NCBI GenBank assembly: GCA_009760855.2
Contig: WPIO01000001.1
Coordinates: 17,532,501 to 17,587,500, forward strand
DNA: 55,000 nucleotides
Direction: 5' to 3'
Source of the DNA: Cristatella mucedo
Taxonomy: Eukaryota; Bryozoa; Phylactolaemata; Cristatellidae
The translations under genes were made by a program, and so were the position numbers. Below the pieces are notes generated by a model. It was not told the DNA's origin. It did no database searches and saw nothing but the letters and a program-made list of their open reading frames with translations. The first letter of the stretch is position 1, and every line of letters starts with the position of its first letter. This document shows, in pieces, positions 33,421 to 43,419 of this stretch.

Positions 33421-33795
33421 CCCCTCCTGGCTAGGCATCGTACCACTTGCTCTTCTGACTCAAATCGCTTAGTTAAGCCAGCCTCAAATCCTTTGGAGAA
33501 CGTGCCTTTAGTTCGTATGCTCCTTAAAGCCTGGAACTCACTATTGACTGAAATCGCAACATCCCCTGACTTGACGACAAAGAAAGCCAAAGCTTATTCG
33601 TGCTGACACAGTGCATGTTACCACTAACCATATTTACATGTCGAGAATGTGCGTGTTACCTCCAACCATACTATGCTTGTTGACAATGTGCATGTTACCA
33701 CCAAACATTTGATGATGTTTCCTGTACAGCATATATGAAGTGCCTAGAAAGGATTAAGTTTTCTGAAGGTTTTATACATATATATTACTATTGTT
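33421..33795 (+). mobile_element. LINE-LA copy, 3' part
   Basis: AGGCATCGTACCACTTGC parallels LA GCAAAGCATCGTACCACTCG; then [11 protein letters not shown]-like coding, a 3' UTR with CATGTTACCACTAACCA, a degenerate hairpin and an ATT tail. Confidence 0.8.
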
Positions 33796-33989
33796 ACTAT
33801 TATTCTAGCAATAGACACCCCATTCGAGCGTACTGCCACAATGTTACCCACTGAAACAACATATAATAATAATCATAATTTTAAAAGTTTGTATAACATA
33901 ATAAGATTGCGATGCCTCTTTCCGTATGCATTAAATATGCCGGAAACAAAGCAAGTCGTTTGGTTCAGGATAGCGAACATAACATAGTG

Positions 33990-34100
33990 TGCCACCATTA
34001 GCCATTCGATCAAGCTTCTTTTACAGCAAATGTGAAGTGCCTAGAAAAAGATGAGTTCTCTGAGAGTGCTAGACAAATGTATTATTATTATTTTTGTTGT
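33990..34100 (+). mobile_element. LINE-LA tail fragment
   Basis: CATTCGATCAAGCTTC, AGCAAATGTGAAGTGCCTAG, hairpin and ATT units. About 110 bases. Confidence 0.75.
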
Positions 34101-34159
34101 TATAGTGTAGCACGAATACTGCATAAACACAACCGGATAAAATGCAGCGAGAAACAGGT

Positions 34160-34530
34160 GGGTGCTAAGCTTCTTGGTAAATGTCGTCAAGTCAGGTGAT
34201 ATCGCAACATCAGTAGGGATAGAGATGCAGGCTTTGGCAGCATACGCACCGAAGGCCAAAGGTCGCCAAAGCGTCAGAGGTTCAAAGTTTGAAGCACAGC
34301 TAAGCGACTTCAGTCAGAAGAGCAAGAAGTACACAATTCGAAGAAGTGGAAGTATCTCTGATAAGTAGGCCGGAGCAAGAGGACGAAACGAATTAAAAGT
34401 GAGCAACACAACCTTGAGGTCGATACACTGCTTGATGGGAACCCGGCGCAGGTCAGTGAGAAGTGGTGCACTGTGCAAATTTCCATGCTCGTGATAGACA
34501 AGCCTAGCTTCACAGTTTTGTACCAAACCG
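34160..34530 (-). mobile_element. LINE-LA ORF2 fragment
   Basis: The minus strand reads LVQNCEARLVYHEHGNLH, APLLTDLRRVPIKQCIDLKV and APAYLSEILPL, then the DLTTFTKKL end. Frame breaks and stops present; the 3' UTR and tail are missing. Confidence 0.8.
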
Positions 34531-34651
34531 TAAGCTTCTTATTTCACAGGCAAGAACACCTGGTGAGCTACACGAGTAAAGACAGGTTGTCACAGGTGGT
34601 GTGTTGAAACCGCTTGGCTGTCGTGTCCTTATCTAAGCAAGCCCAAATGAT

Positions 34652-34735
34652 GATAATAGCAATAATAATAATACACTTGATGTACAGCGCCCTCAGAGAA
34701 GCTCACTCTCTTTCTAGGCGCTGTACATCTTTGTA
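34652..34735 (-). mobile_element. LINE-LA tail fragment
   Basis: Minus strand: AGCGCCTAGAAAGAG, GCTTCTCTGAGGGCGCT and ATT units. About 80 bases, no coding part. Confidence 0.75.
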
Positions 34736-34739
34736 ATGT

Positions 34740-35063
34740 ATTTAACTGAAAGTAGGCACACTTGATTAAAGAGCTGATATGTCTAGTGAAATGTCATTTT
34801 GAAGCAAGACACCCAGTTGTGTGCAGCTATTACAGGAGATATGTCCGAGGACATTTGACAGTTAGGCTTTTTAATTTGTGACACTAGGTTTTTGCCATAA
34901 CTGGTAAGTTGGTTTTTTTGTCAATCAATTTGAGATTCGCTGTCATCCAATGTGTGAATTTCATTAATAATGTACCTGCTACAGGGGATTTCGAAAGGAA
35001 GAAATCGCATCACAGGTAGAGCTGAGTGTCATCTACATAAAAAGGGAAATCTGTATGTGCCGG
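34740..35063 (+). other. unassigned sequence between LA fragments
   Basis: AT-rich; the segment near 34760-35010 (CCGAGGACATTTGACAGTTA, then TTTTTGCC..AACTGGTAAG) shows no recognised gene or family. Confidence 0.35.
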
Positions 35064-35225
35064 GCTGGTTTGGCTACGTGGTTAAGGTGCTCGCCTCGAA
35101 CCAAGGTCAAGGTAAATGTATTTAATAGCTGAGGTCGAGGGCTTGAGCCTCGTGACACACGTGAAGTGCCCGAATAAAGATTAAGTTCTCTTAGTGTGCT
35201 ATAAAAATGAAATATATTTATATTT
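35064..35225 (+). mobile_element. SINE-SB copy
   Basis: GGTTTGGCTACGTGGTTAAG (A-box region), GGCTTGAGCC (B box), tail GAAGTGCCCGAATAAAGATT and AAGTTCTCTTAGTGTGCTAT. The (ATT)-like end merges with ATATATTTATA. Confidence 0.85.
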
Positions 35226-35235
35226 GCATTGTGCT

Positions 35236-35475
35236 TGGCAATTAGATCGGCAATAATAATAATAATAATAATGATAATAATGCACTTGATAAAGCACCCT
35301 CGGAGATCTCAATCTCTTTCTAGGCGCTTTACATTTGCTGCAAAGGGAAACCGTGATTGAATGGTGAGTAATATCACGCTTGATAAACAACATGAATAAC
35401 ATGGTTAGGGGTGACATGCACAGGGTCAGCATGCAAGTGTGGTTAGTGGCAGCATGCACAGTGTCAAGATGGAGA
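35236..35475 (-). mobile_element. LINE-LA 3' UTR and tail
   Basis: Minus strand: CTGCCACTAACCACACTTGC, CATGTCACCCCTAACCATG, AGCGCCTAGAAAGAGATTG and (ATT)n. No coding part. Confidence 0.85.
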
Positions 35476-35726
35476 ACAAAAATTGTATTGTGAAAAAAGT
35501 GAAACAAACATAGGTCTGTGGAGTAATCCAGAAGGCTCCATGGACAACCGTTGGCAGTTAGCATCATCGCATTGCAGTCCTCCACTGAGATTGGTCCACT
35601 GCTATGGAGAGTCAGTGATGCACAGGCGAGATACATGGGCTCTCAAGAAAGACTTTGTGATAAATTATATCAAATGCTGCCGAGAGATTGAGTAGAAATA
35701 GCAGAGAAACTCAGCCTAAATCAAGC

Positions 35727-35908
35727 ATTCCCGCAAAGCTGGTTTGGTCTATCGGTTAAGCTGCTCGCCTAGACCAAATTCTGATTGAGGTCGTGGGCTC
35801 GAGCCCCGAGGCATATGTGAAGTGCCTGAATAGAGATTAAGTTCTCTTTGGGTGCTATATAAATGAATTATATATTTATATATTTTTATTATATATTCCC
35901 GCAAAGCT
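35727..35908 (+). mobile_element. SINE-SB copy with perfect target-site duplication
   Basis: The element spans 35741-35894 and is flanked by identical 14-bp ATTCCCGCAAAGCT (35727-35740 and 35895-35908). The head is GGTTTGGTCTATCGGTTAAG, the B box GGGCTCGAGCCCC, and the tail AAGTGCCTGAATAGAGATTA with an A/T end. The intact duplication marks a retrotransposition event that is young relative to neighbours. Confidence 0.92.
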
Positions 35909-35948
35909 ATTATATATATATATATGTATGTATATATATATATGTATG

Positions 35949-36025
<77 letters not shown>
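35909..36025. repeat. (TA)n microsatellite
   Basis: TA runs with TATGTATG interruptions, directly downstream of the SINE-SB copy. Confidence 0.92.
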
Positions 36026-36028
<3 letters not shown>

Positions 36029-36738
36029 ACCTCTCCGACTTACGAAATAGAGAGGACCTAAACACTAGGCGTAATTCAGATGTTCATATATCAAGAATGA
36101 TAAATGATAATACGCTCTATTACGATACGTTCTAGTAGAGACATATAGAGCTAAAGTAATTGAATTTTTTAAATACAGGGCAAATAGGAAATAAATAAGA
36201 ACAAGTAAATATAATGATATTTACATACCATAATGTGGTGTTTTTTGGGCATATAGAAGCTGGTAGTTGCTGTACTTATATGTACATTGAGTACCATTGG
36301 GAGGAGAGTGAAGAGGAGCTGAACGATCTGCTGGAGGAGAGTCAACTTCCTCCCTCTAAACCGTTGTGACTGGCTGAGATGGCTGAGATGAATCAGCTGC
36401 TTTGCCAGTGGATGGTTCGGGTTCATGCATCACTCTGAATACGTCTTACCTCTAGGAAGTCACGCAAGCAAGAGAGGGCCCTCAGTAACCACAATGCACA
36501 GCTTTCAGACATAATTTCCTCCCTACCGTTTCCTCCCAACTTCAAATCTACTTAACACGCATGGATTTTAAAAGTTTTCTTGGATACACTTTGATTTTCG
36601 ATTTTTGCTTGACCGTGGACGAGTTCGTATCTACGAAATTTTGTAAGTCTAACCGTCGTAAGTGGGGGCTGACTGTACATGTATTTATAAAATGCAGCTA
36701 TGTTAATCTTATTCACCTTTCTCTGTCTACACCTTCCA

Positions 36739-36758
36739 TCTCTCTCTCTCTCTCACTT

Positions 36759-36802
<44 letters not shown>

Positions 36803-36844
36803 CCAAGGTCGCATGTAACTCGCTTTTAGAAGGGCCGCCAAACA
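36739..36844 (+). repeat. (CT)n-linked 44-bp dispersed module
   Basis: A CT tract (36739-36800, with one CACTTG break), then CGGCCAAGGTCGCATGTAAC and GCTTTTAGAAGGGCCGCC. Nearly identical to 25617-25724 on the other strand. It abuts the head of the next SINE-SB. Confidence 0.88.
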
Positions 36845-36980
36845 CTGGTTTGATCTAGCGGTTAAGGTGCTCGCCCCGACCAAGGCCTGGCTGAGGTCGT
36901 GGGCCCGAGCCCCGTGGCATATGTGAAGCGCCTGAATAGAGATTTAGTTCTCTTGGGGCGCTATACAAATGAATAACATT
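36845..36980 (+). mobile_element. SINE-SB copy, best preserved
   Basis: TTTGATCTAGCGGTTAAGGT (A box), GTGGGCCCGAGCCCCGTGG (B-box region) and tail GAAGCGCCTGAATAGAGATT with TTCTCTTGGGGCGCTATACA. The terminal stem AGCGCC/GGCGCT is intact. Confidence 0.9.
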
Positions 36981-37374
36981 TTTTTAGCTTCGGCTGCACT
37001 TGGTGCAAAAGTGTACAGTCAGAAGAAACTCACTATTTACGATGCCAGTTTAGCATTTTTGTTTGGCTTCTGATACTAATTGCAGAAATGTTTCAGTTGT
37101 ATAGGTTGGTCATACAGGAATGCCCGTGCATAGTTTAAGTTAAAGTTGACTGAGAATGGTAGTGCTAGCAATGAGTGCCAGGACGAGTGCTGCCTAGTTC
37201 GTCATGTCAGACTAACGTAGCCATAATAAAACATTAATAATAGGATAAGATAATTGCAAAGGCCGTATTATAATAAGTATATTACCTTGCAGGTGCATAC
37301 TATAATAAGACCTATGCTAGTACATCATTCGTACGAAATTCGGGCTTGTTTAGATAAGGATACCACGTCCAAGT

Positions 37375-38098
37375 TGGTCCATGCATTCGTGACATCCCGT
37401 CTCGACTTCTGCAGCTCACTGCTTACTGGCCTACCAGCATGTGCGATCAGGCGATTGCAGCTGGTGCAAAACTCCGCAGCTAGGCTTGTCAGTCGTGAGT
37501 GTCGCAGCTGCCACATTACACCACTTCTCGCCGCCCTGCACTGGCTACCAGTCAAGCAACGGATTTACTTCAAGGTTTTGTCGCTCACATTTAGGTCCCT
37601 TCATTCTTTGGCTCCAGCCTATCTCTCAGATCTACTCCCCCCACCAGGCCAAGCATCGTCACCCGAGTTTCGGAATCCAACCGTCTACAAATACCCCGTA
37701 CAAACCTCAAATCCTTTGGAGACCCTGCATTTAGTTCGTATGCTCCCAAAGCCTGGAACTCCCTCCCGACCTTCGTCAGAACATCCCCTGACCTGACCAC
37801 ATTTAAAAAGAATTTAAAAACACCTATTCAGGACAGCATTTAGTGGGTCCCTGTGATTCGTCCTTGATGTGCTTATGCGTGCTGACACTGTGCATGTTGC
37901 CACTAACCACATTTGCATGCTGACCCTGTGCATGTCACCCCTAACCATGTTACTCATTTTGTTTGTTTATCAAGCATGATATTAATCACCATTCAAACGC
38001 ATTTGCCTTTGCAGCAAATGTAAAGCGCCTAGAGATAGATTGAGTTCTCTGAGGGCGCTTTATCAAGTGCCTTATTATTATTACTATTATTATTAGCA
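37375..38098 (+). mobile_element. LINE-LA copy, well preserved
   Basis: Encodes [51 protein letters not shown] and [14 protein letters not shown], then a frame shift before FxNPTVYKYPVQTSN. The 3' UTR, intact hairpin and ATT tail follow, ending near 38095. It closely resembles 13590-14336, so the family moved fairly recently. Confidence 0.92.
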
Positions 38099-38633
38099 TG
38101 CCAAGGTCACGATAAAGTATTGGGAAAGAGCAGGCATAGGCATTTATTTGCACAAAGACCACTCGGAATACGTTATCAGTGCTTAGTCAAGTAGAGCCTG
38201 AACAATAAAACATGCACCGTGAATACATAAGTTTTGGCTTATCTGCCACTTGTCAGGATTTCTTAACCATTCACTCACCAATCGTGGTATCTGCACTAGC
38301 AACTAGTTAAGCCGTCATGGTGATTCTAGATTTTATGTACTGCTCAGCAGTCGTGTTTCATGCAATTGTTGCATAGCTAATGCATCCATAAAAACTTACG
38401 CATCATTCTCATGGCAAATTCCTGATGGTCATACCAGTATTTAGTCAAACTTTTACTTGCGACAATAGGGTGTTTAGCTTTTGGCAGGAATCATTAGAGT
38501 CTTTGAGTATGAAACGTTTACCGGGATGCAGCTGATCAAACTAACTACATCCAATGGCCAGCATGCCAAATAGATCTGGGTACAATGAAGTTGGGGGGCC
38601 AATGGTACAGGCATGAAGCCGCATGCCACCCAC

Positions 38634-38787
38634 GTGAGTGGGTGATGACTTGAGCGGCCTGACTTTCTTTTCATCAATCTTAATTAACCATGTATGGCAA
38701 GGGCAAGGTGGGGCTCCTCTTGGCTCAAGTAATTCCTTCTCAGGGGCACGCAGGGGTCTACTGGATATGCAGCTGATCGTCCTGTAC
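38634..38787 (-). CDS. candidate exon, unknown protein
   Basis: Minus strand, after AGATTTCAG: 51 codons including SSRPLRAPEKELLEPRGAPP, CPCHTWLIKIDEKK and VRPLKSSPTH, to a possible GTGGGT donor. The frame stays open to about 38541. Composition is protein-like and no LINE or SINE motif is present. Family not recognised; no partner exons were found with confidence. Confidence 0.3.
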
Positions 38788-39321
38788 CTGAAATCTGTGA
38801 GCTTAAAGTAAAAAGATAAATAGACACGGTGGACTTGTAGGTGGAGTAAAGAAGTGTCGATGAAGCTACTGCTATTCAGCAATTTTATAAAGAATGACTG
38901 CTGCATATCCCTATTAATTTAAGCAAGAAAGTCCGTTCGTCACGCCTGTCCTTCACGTCAGTCACCCGAACTTACGTCATGCGACAAAATAATGCACTTT
39001 TGTCACGCATCAAGATGGGGGGGGGCATTTACATCACGCTGCTTATGTACAGTTTGTGTTTCTACTATGACTCGGGAAAGCGAGTCCACAGGCTCACTCG
39101 AATCGTCTTGAGATGCTACTACAGTGTTTAGGTTACCAAAAACTGAGATTCTTCACATCGCCTTGAGTCCATGACCATTTCTTCTATTGCTGTTGATCTA
39201 AATTGTTGGTACGTCTGCCTTATGGTGTTTCCTTGCCTTCCCAGCCAGGAATATTTACATCATGTGACATGCTGACGGCTGTCTTCTTCTTAGTTTCTAC
39301 CGACGAAAAAGTCAAAGTAAA

Positions 39322-39369
39322 ATTAATTAGCAATGAGGTTGAAGAATTAATTAGCAATGAGGTTGAAGG
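39322..39369. repeat. 24-bp perfect tandem duplication
   Basis: Two adjacent copies of ATTAATTAGCAATGAGGTTG plus GAAG; translated in one frame it gives two LISNEVE units. Confidence 0.92.
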
Positions 39370-39933
39370 ATCAGCCGGTTTGAATGTCACAACCGGTTCG
39401 TGGCTTTCACGAGCACTTCTTTCTTTGACACAACTTGGGTTTTCCGGTTGCTCTCCGAGGTGAAGTCAAATAAATCATGGTCGTCAGGCACTGCGGACGA
39501 GCACCTCAACCACTCTGCAATCTCAGCAGGTTGTCAGCTATCTACGCAATGGCTTCACTGTCATGGTGCAAAAGATCTCTCAGTTAGGCTGCCTATGCAT
39601 TTACCTACCGTCGTTTTCATGGCTGTTTGCTCCCACATAGATTCGCTGCTAGTCTCTGACTGAGCGAGCAAGCAGCGGGCGTGAGCTGCTGAGCTGCTGA
39701 GATCGCTCCTCCGCTCATTCCGAGCACGAGTCTTTTGCTAGCGCTACTGCTGCTCACCTTCACTTGAATGCATTGAAGTGGCTCTGCATATTTTAACCAT
39801 ATATATAAAAGAGCGAATTCTGCAAAGCATGTTTCTTTTGCCAAATGAACAGGGATTCTGTGCTGAAATGGCTGTGCGTCTTGGCAACGCGGCTTGGCAA
39901 AATGGGCACGGCCGTGGCGACGGCCGATTTTAG

Positions 39934-40849
39934 CTCTGTCGTGAGCGTGAGGTGCGACGAGGAAGCGGTGCTGCTAGCAAAGGCAAAGAGGTGCGCCTCG
40001 AGGTAATGTCTGGAAAGCCCAACGGTCGTGAGTGGGCTGAGCGCTTACAGGGAAACGTGTCAGCATTCGCGGCAAGGGCAGCGAGTGAGCGGGGAGCTCC
40101 GTCCTGGAAATTTGAATCACCCTCCCACGTTGGAGATCTCTCCGTGACTTCTTATGCTGCAAGATGCAGGCTGTGCACGCAAGTTGAGGAGGCGTAGAAA
40201 GTCTTGCCGAGACCACAAAACCCAGCCAGTTCCGAGCAAGACTGCCCACCGAGCTTCAAGAGGGCGTGCTGGAGCCGTGAGGTCAGCCACGAGCTTCGAT
40301 GGAACCGGTAGCAAAAGAGGCCGGGCAGGTGCTGCTTTGCGATTGGACGGCTGCAGTTGCTGCTTCTACCACTTCCTTCGAGTGATTCGGCTTCGCGGCT
40401 CACCGGGAGTGACAGCTTCCTACAAACCGTTCTCAGAAAGAAGGGACTGTTGAGGAAGTCGAGAGACGATGGATCGTAAAGAATTATAACTTGTCACAAT
40501 TTGCCGCTAATGCTCGTGTGGCGGATCTAGAACTAAAGTCCTTCAGACAAACGCTGTGTGCATTACCGTGCTAGACGTTGCACATAGAAGCTGGGAGATG
40601 CTGGAGTCGGCACCTCTGAGCGAAGCAAGCAAGTCGATGCAGTCAGCTGTTGCACCGATAGCAGCAAAACACGACAGCAATAATGAATGCCTCGATACCT
40701 TGATAGAATCAATCCCCTTAACTGACAGCTGCATACTCCTCAGGCAAAGAGGGCGGCCACCGCGTCTGACCAACTCGAAGCTTAAATCAAGACCCAAAAG
40801 CAGTCACTGCAGTTGGCCTTTTATAAGCCTTAAGCCACAGGGCTCCTAA
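39934..40849 (+). pseudogene. possible decayed ORF of unknown origin
   Basis: Protein-like text continues across frames. LCREREVRRGSGAASKGKEV from 39934 runs open to 40197. RKLRRRRKSCRDHKTQPVPS runs to about 40453. EEVERRWIVKNYNLSQFAAN and ADLELKSFRQTL stop at 40572. SWEMLESAPLSEASKSMQSA through CLDTLIESIPL ends at 40849. Either a broken mobile-element ORF or exons with small introns (a GTAATG donor follows 40002). No domain recognised. Confidence 0.3.
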
Positions 40850-41159
40850 TGAGTATAGACCAGGAAGCGCCAATTGTCCCCAGAAGCTGTATTAACCTGT
40901 CGGAATTTTCGTGCTACCGTTCACTGCTTGTCAGCTCGCCCAATGGAAAATAGTGCCCAGGCAATAGTTGATGCTGGACTGTCCAATGGGCTCTCGAAAA
41001 GGAGCAGGACTACAGATGAAGCATGTTGACGATGTTCTGTTTCGGAAGAAACCGACATCGTCTGTACAAGCCGAGTATAGCAGCAGTTGCCCAACAGCTC
41101 GTTCATGCACAGTGCAGTATTTTTACCTTTGTTACTTGTTAAATAAAAGAGGAAGCAGT

Positions 41160-41508
41160 CACTCCCGACTTCCGGCACGACATCTCCTGACTTGACCACA
41201 ATTAACAATTCATTAAAACGCACCTATTCATGACATATTCAGAAGTATAATGTAAGCATTTAGTGGGTGCTTGTGATTCGTCCATTATATGCTTATGCAT
41301 GCTGACATTATGCGTGCTGCCACTAACCACACTTGCATGCTGACCCTGTCCATGTCACCCCTAACCATGTTATTCTTGTTGTTTATTAAGCACGCTATCA
41401 CTAACCATTCAATCGTGTTTCCTTTACAGCAAATGTAAAGCGCCTAGAAAGAGATTGAGTTCTCTGAGGGCGCTTTATCAAGTGTATTATTATTATTATT
41501 ATTAGCAC
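41160..41508 (+). mobile_element. LINE-LA 3' end
   Basis: Starts in the last coding segment (CACGACATCTCCTGACTTGA), then the 3' UTR, intact hairpin (AAGCGCC/GGCGCTT) and (ATT)n. Confidence 0.88.
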
Positions 41509-41762
41509 TTCTGCGTAGTCGGCAAGCAAAAGAGAAGTAGATACATTGCCTGAGTTAGCATTTTGTTGACCTCGGCAATGATCCCACAGCTCGTCATTGC
41601 CTTAGCTATCTCCTGAGATTCTTTGGTTTGCTCGAGCGCTTGAAGAGTTTGATTTCATGCCTTTTGCCCGATAGATGTACGACTGGAGCTGACGGCTAAT
41701 TCCACGTGAGCTCTGCAATAAAGCTCCGGCTCTTGAGGCATAGCAAGTGTTGGTAGGATTTA

Positions 41763-41850
41763 ATATGAATAATAGTAACACATTTGCATTGCACTGTGAA
41801 AGAAGTAAATATCGTTCTAAGCACCCTGCAAATACAATTAGAGCATGCAT
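41763..41850 (-). mobile_element. degenerate LINE-LA tail
   Basis: Minus strand has an ATT-unit end and CAGGGTGCTTAGAACG, but the hairpin core is poorly kept. Confidence 0.4.
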
Positions 41851-42020
41851 TATCGCATAGGAAAATAATTCATGTATAGGAAGGGAACTCTGTGAGGAAC
41901 AGTTAGTTAGGTTTTTAGCATTGCTTTAAATTTAGTCGAGTCAGCAGATATATAGATATCCTCCAGCAGTAAGTCATGACCTATAGTAAGGCTCATATGC
42001 CAGTGAATGGACATTTAATC

Positions 42021-42182
42021 CCTCGATCTTAGCCAATGGGATATGGTGCTCACGCTTCACGATCTAGGAGGCTGTCGGTTCAAATCCTTCTGCAGGCAAT
42101 TTTCTTTTATTGGCCACTGCAAGCAGGAGCACCACTACTGCTTTTCTGATGCTATATAAATGAGGCAGCTGATTAATCTGAT
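42021..42182 (+). mobile_element. SINE-SA copy
   Basis: CTTAGCCAATGGGATATGGT (A-box region), GTCGGTTCAAATCCTTCTGC (B-box region), the body, then GCTATATAAATGAGGCAGCT. Confidence 0.78.
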
Positions 42183-42649
42183 CTTTGTAGTGTCATTCCA
42201 ATTTTGTGTAGAATTTTTAAAGCTGCCGTTTGACAGCGACTGTGGGGAAGCACAGGCGTAGACGTGGCAAAAAGCAGGCGAGTGACGAGAGGAGGCTTGG
42301 GTTAGGAGTCTTTTGCCGGATGCAAAATCGGCCGAAGATTCCTCCAAGACACTGACTTTACACGTCGCAGAGCGACGGCGGCTGCTGCTCGGCTTAGACC
42401 CGGCAACCAGCTTGCAATCAATGAGCGCAATGATGAGCCGTGATGTCGTGGTCGCTCGGTAGGTGGGGGCGCTCCACTCGCCAAAAGTCTGCATCTGAGG
42501 CAAAGTCTAGCCGAAGCTTCTCGGCGAGCTTCTTCGATTGTTGCATCGTTTCTACCATAACGGCCCAACATCGTTGCCTTGAAGCTGGTGCTGCCAGGCT
42601 CGGCAGTGGCAGCTGGTCTGCCGCCACCCGTGCTGCCACCGAGTGTCAC

Positions 42650-42767
42650 CTCCTGGGCCCAGGGCTGCCTGGCACTGTGGTGCCTCTTCTGCCTTTTGGA
42701 ATCCTCCCGTCTTTGCGTGCTTCCAGAGGGCGATTCTTTTCGTCGGAGCTTCAGCTGCATCTGAGAC
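42650..42767 (-). CDS. weak candidate exon, unknown
   Basis: Minus strand between GCCCAG and GTGACA: 39 codons, SQMQLKLRRKESPSGSTQRR and EDSKRQKRHHSARQPWAQE. Low-complexity, basic; overlapping frames on both strands are also open because the segment is GC-rich. Weak. Confidence 0.17.
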
Positions 42768-42996
42768 CTGGGCACTCCTGGACTGACTTGGCTAACGTAT
42801 GCCCCTCATGCAATCGGTCACATCGATCGATCCGTGCGCAGGCTACTCTGGGCGAATGGGCTAAACGTAGGCTCACTGCCCAGGCATCAGCTGCAGTCAT
42901 TTCCCAAATTATATATAAACTTGTAAAAAGCTTGTATAAACTGTTGGCTGCATCTCCTCGTGCCACTGGGCACTAGTTTATGGTGCGCTGTGCTGC

Positions 42997-43041
42997 ATCC
43001 ATCCATCCATCCATCCATCCATCCATCCATCCATCCATCCA
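42997..43041. repeat. (ATCC)n microsatellite
   Basis: About 11 ATCC units. Confidence 0.95.
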
Positions 43042-43105
43042 ATGGTGCACTAGTGCCGTAACTTTAGGTGTAGCCTCGAAGAGCTGCTCTTAACATGGTG
43101 CCGCC

Positions 43106-43164
<59 letters not shown>

Positions 43165-43218
43165 TGCTGCTGTTGCTGCTGCAGGTGCTGCTGCTGTTGT
43201 ACCTGCTGATGCAGGTGC

Positions 43219-43249
<31 letters not shown>

Positions 43250-43272
43250 ACAGGTGCTGCTGTTGTTGCAGG
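43106..43272. repeat. (CTG)n repeat with variants
   Basis: Long CTG run broken by TTG and CAG units. Open as poly-Leu on the plus strand and poly-Ala, poly-Ser or poly-Gln on the minus strand. No supporting splice or family evidence for coding. Confidence 0.93.
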
Positions 43273-43419
43273 TGCTGCTGGCTTTCGCAGCAAGACCTGT
43301 CTGGCTGACAGTCGGACCTGCCATGGTCGGTGACAGTGGGGCTGGCCCAGGTAATGCTTACTGTGGCCAGCTGACGATGGCTGACAGCATTGTGGAGAAA
43401 AAGAAGAGGTAAAAACCTA

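Larger units (their letters stand above)
38100..39930 (+). other. mostly unassigned sequence
   Basis: Contains the minus-strand candidate exon 38634-38787 and a 24-bp tandem repeat at 39322-39369. Otherwise nothing recognised. Confidence 0.4.

Noticed and set aside
37254-37796. A 180-codon host gene
   Set aside because: Same LINE-LA coding segment, preceded by unrelated sequence and broken downstream.
42302-42976. Overlapping 157- and 178-codon frames on opposite strands
   Set aside because: GC-rich DNA open in several frames; no recognised motif. Only a short splice-bounded part is listed, with low confidence.
43064-43412. Poly-Leu / poly-Ala / poly-Ser protein at the CTG repeat
   Set aside because: Repeat-driven frames; a possible donor after VEKKKR is too weak to support an exon.
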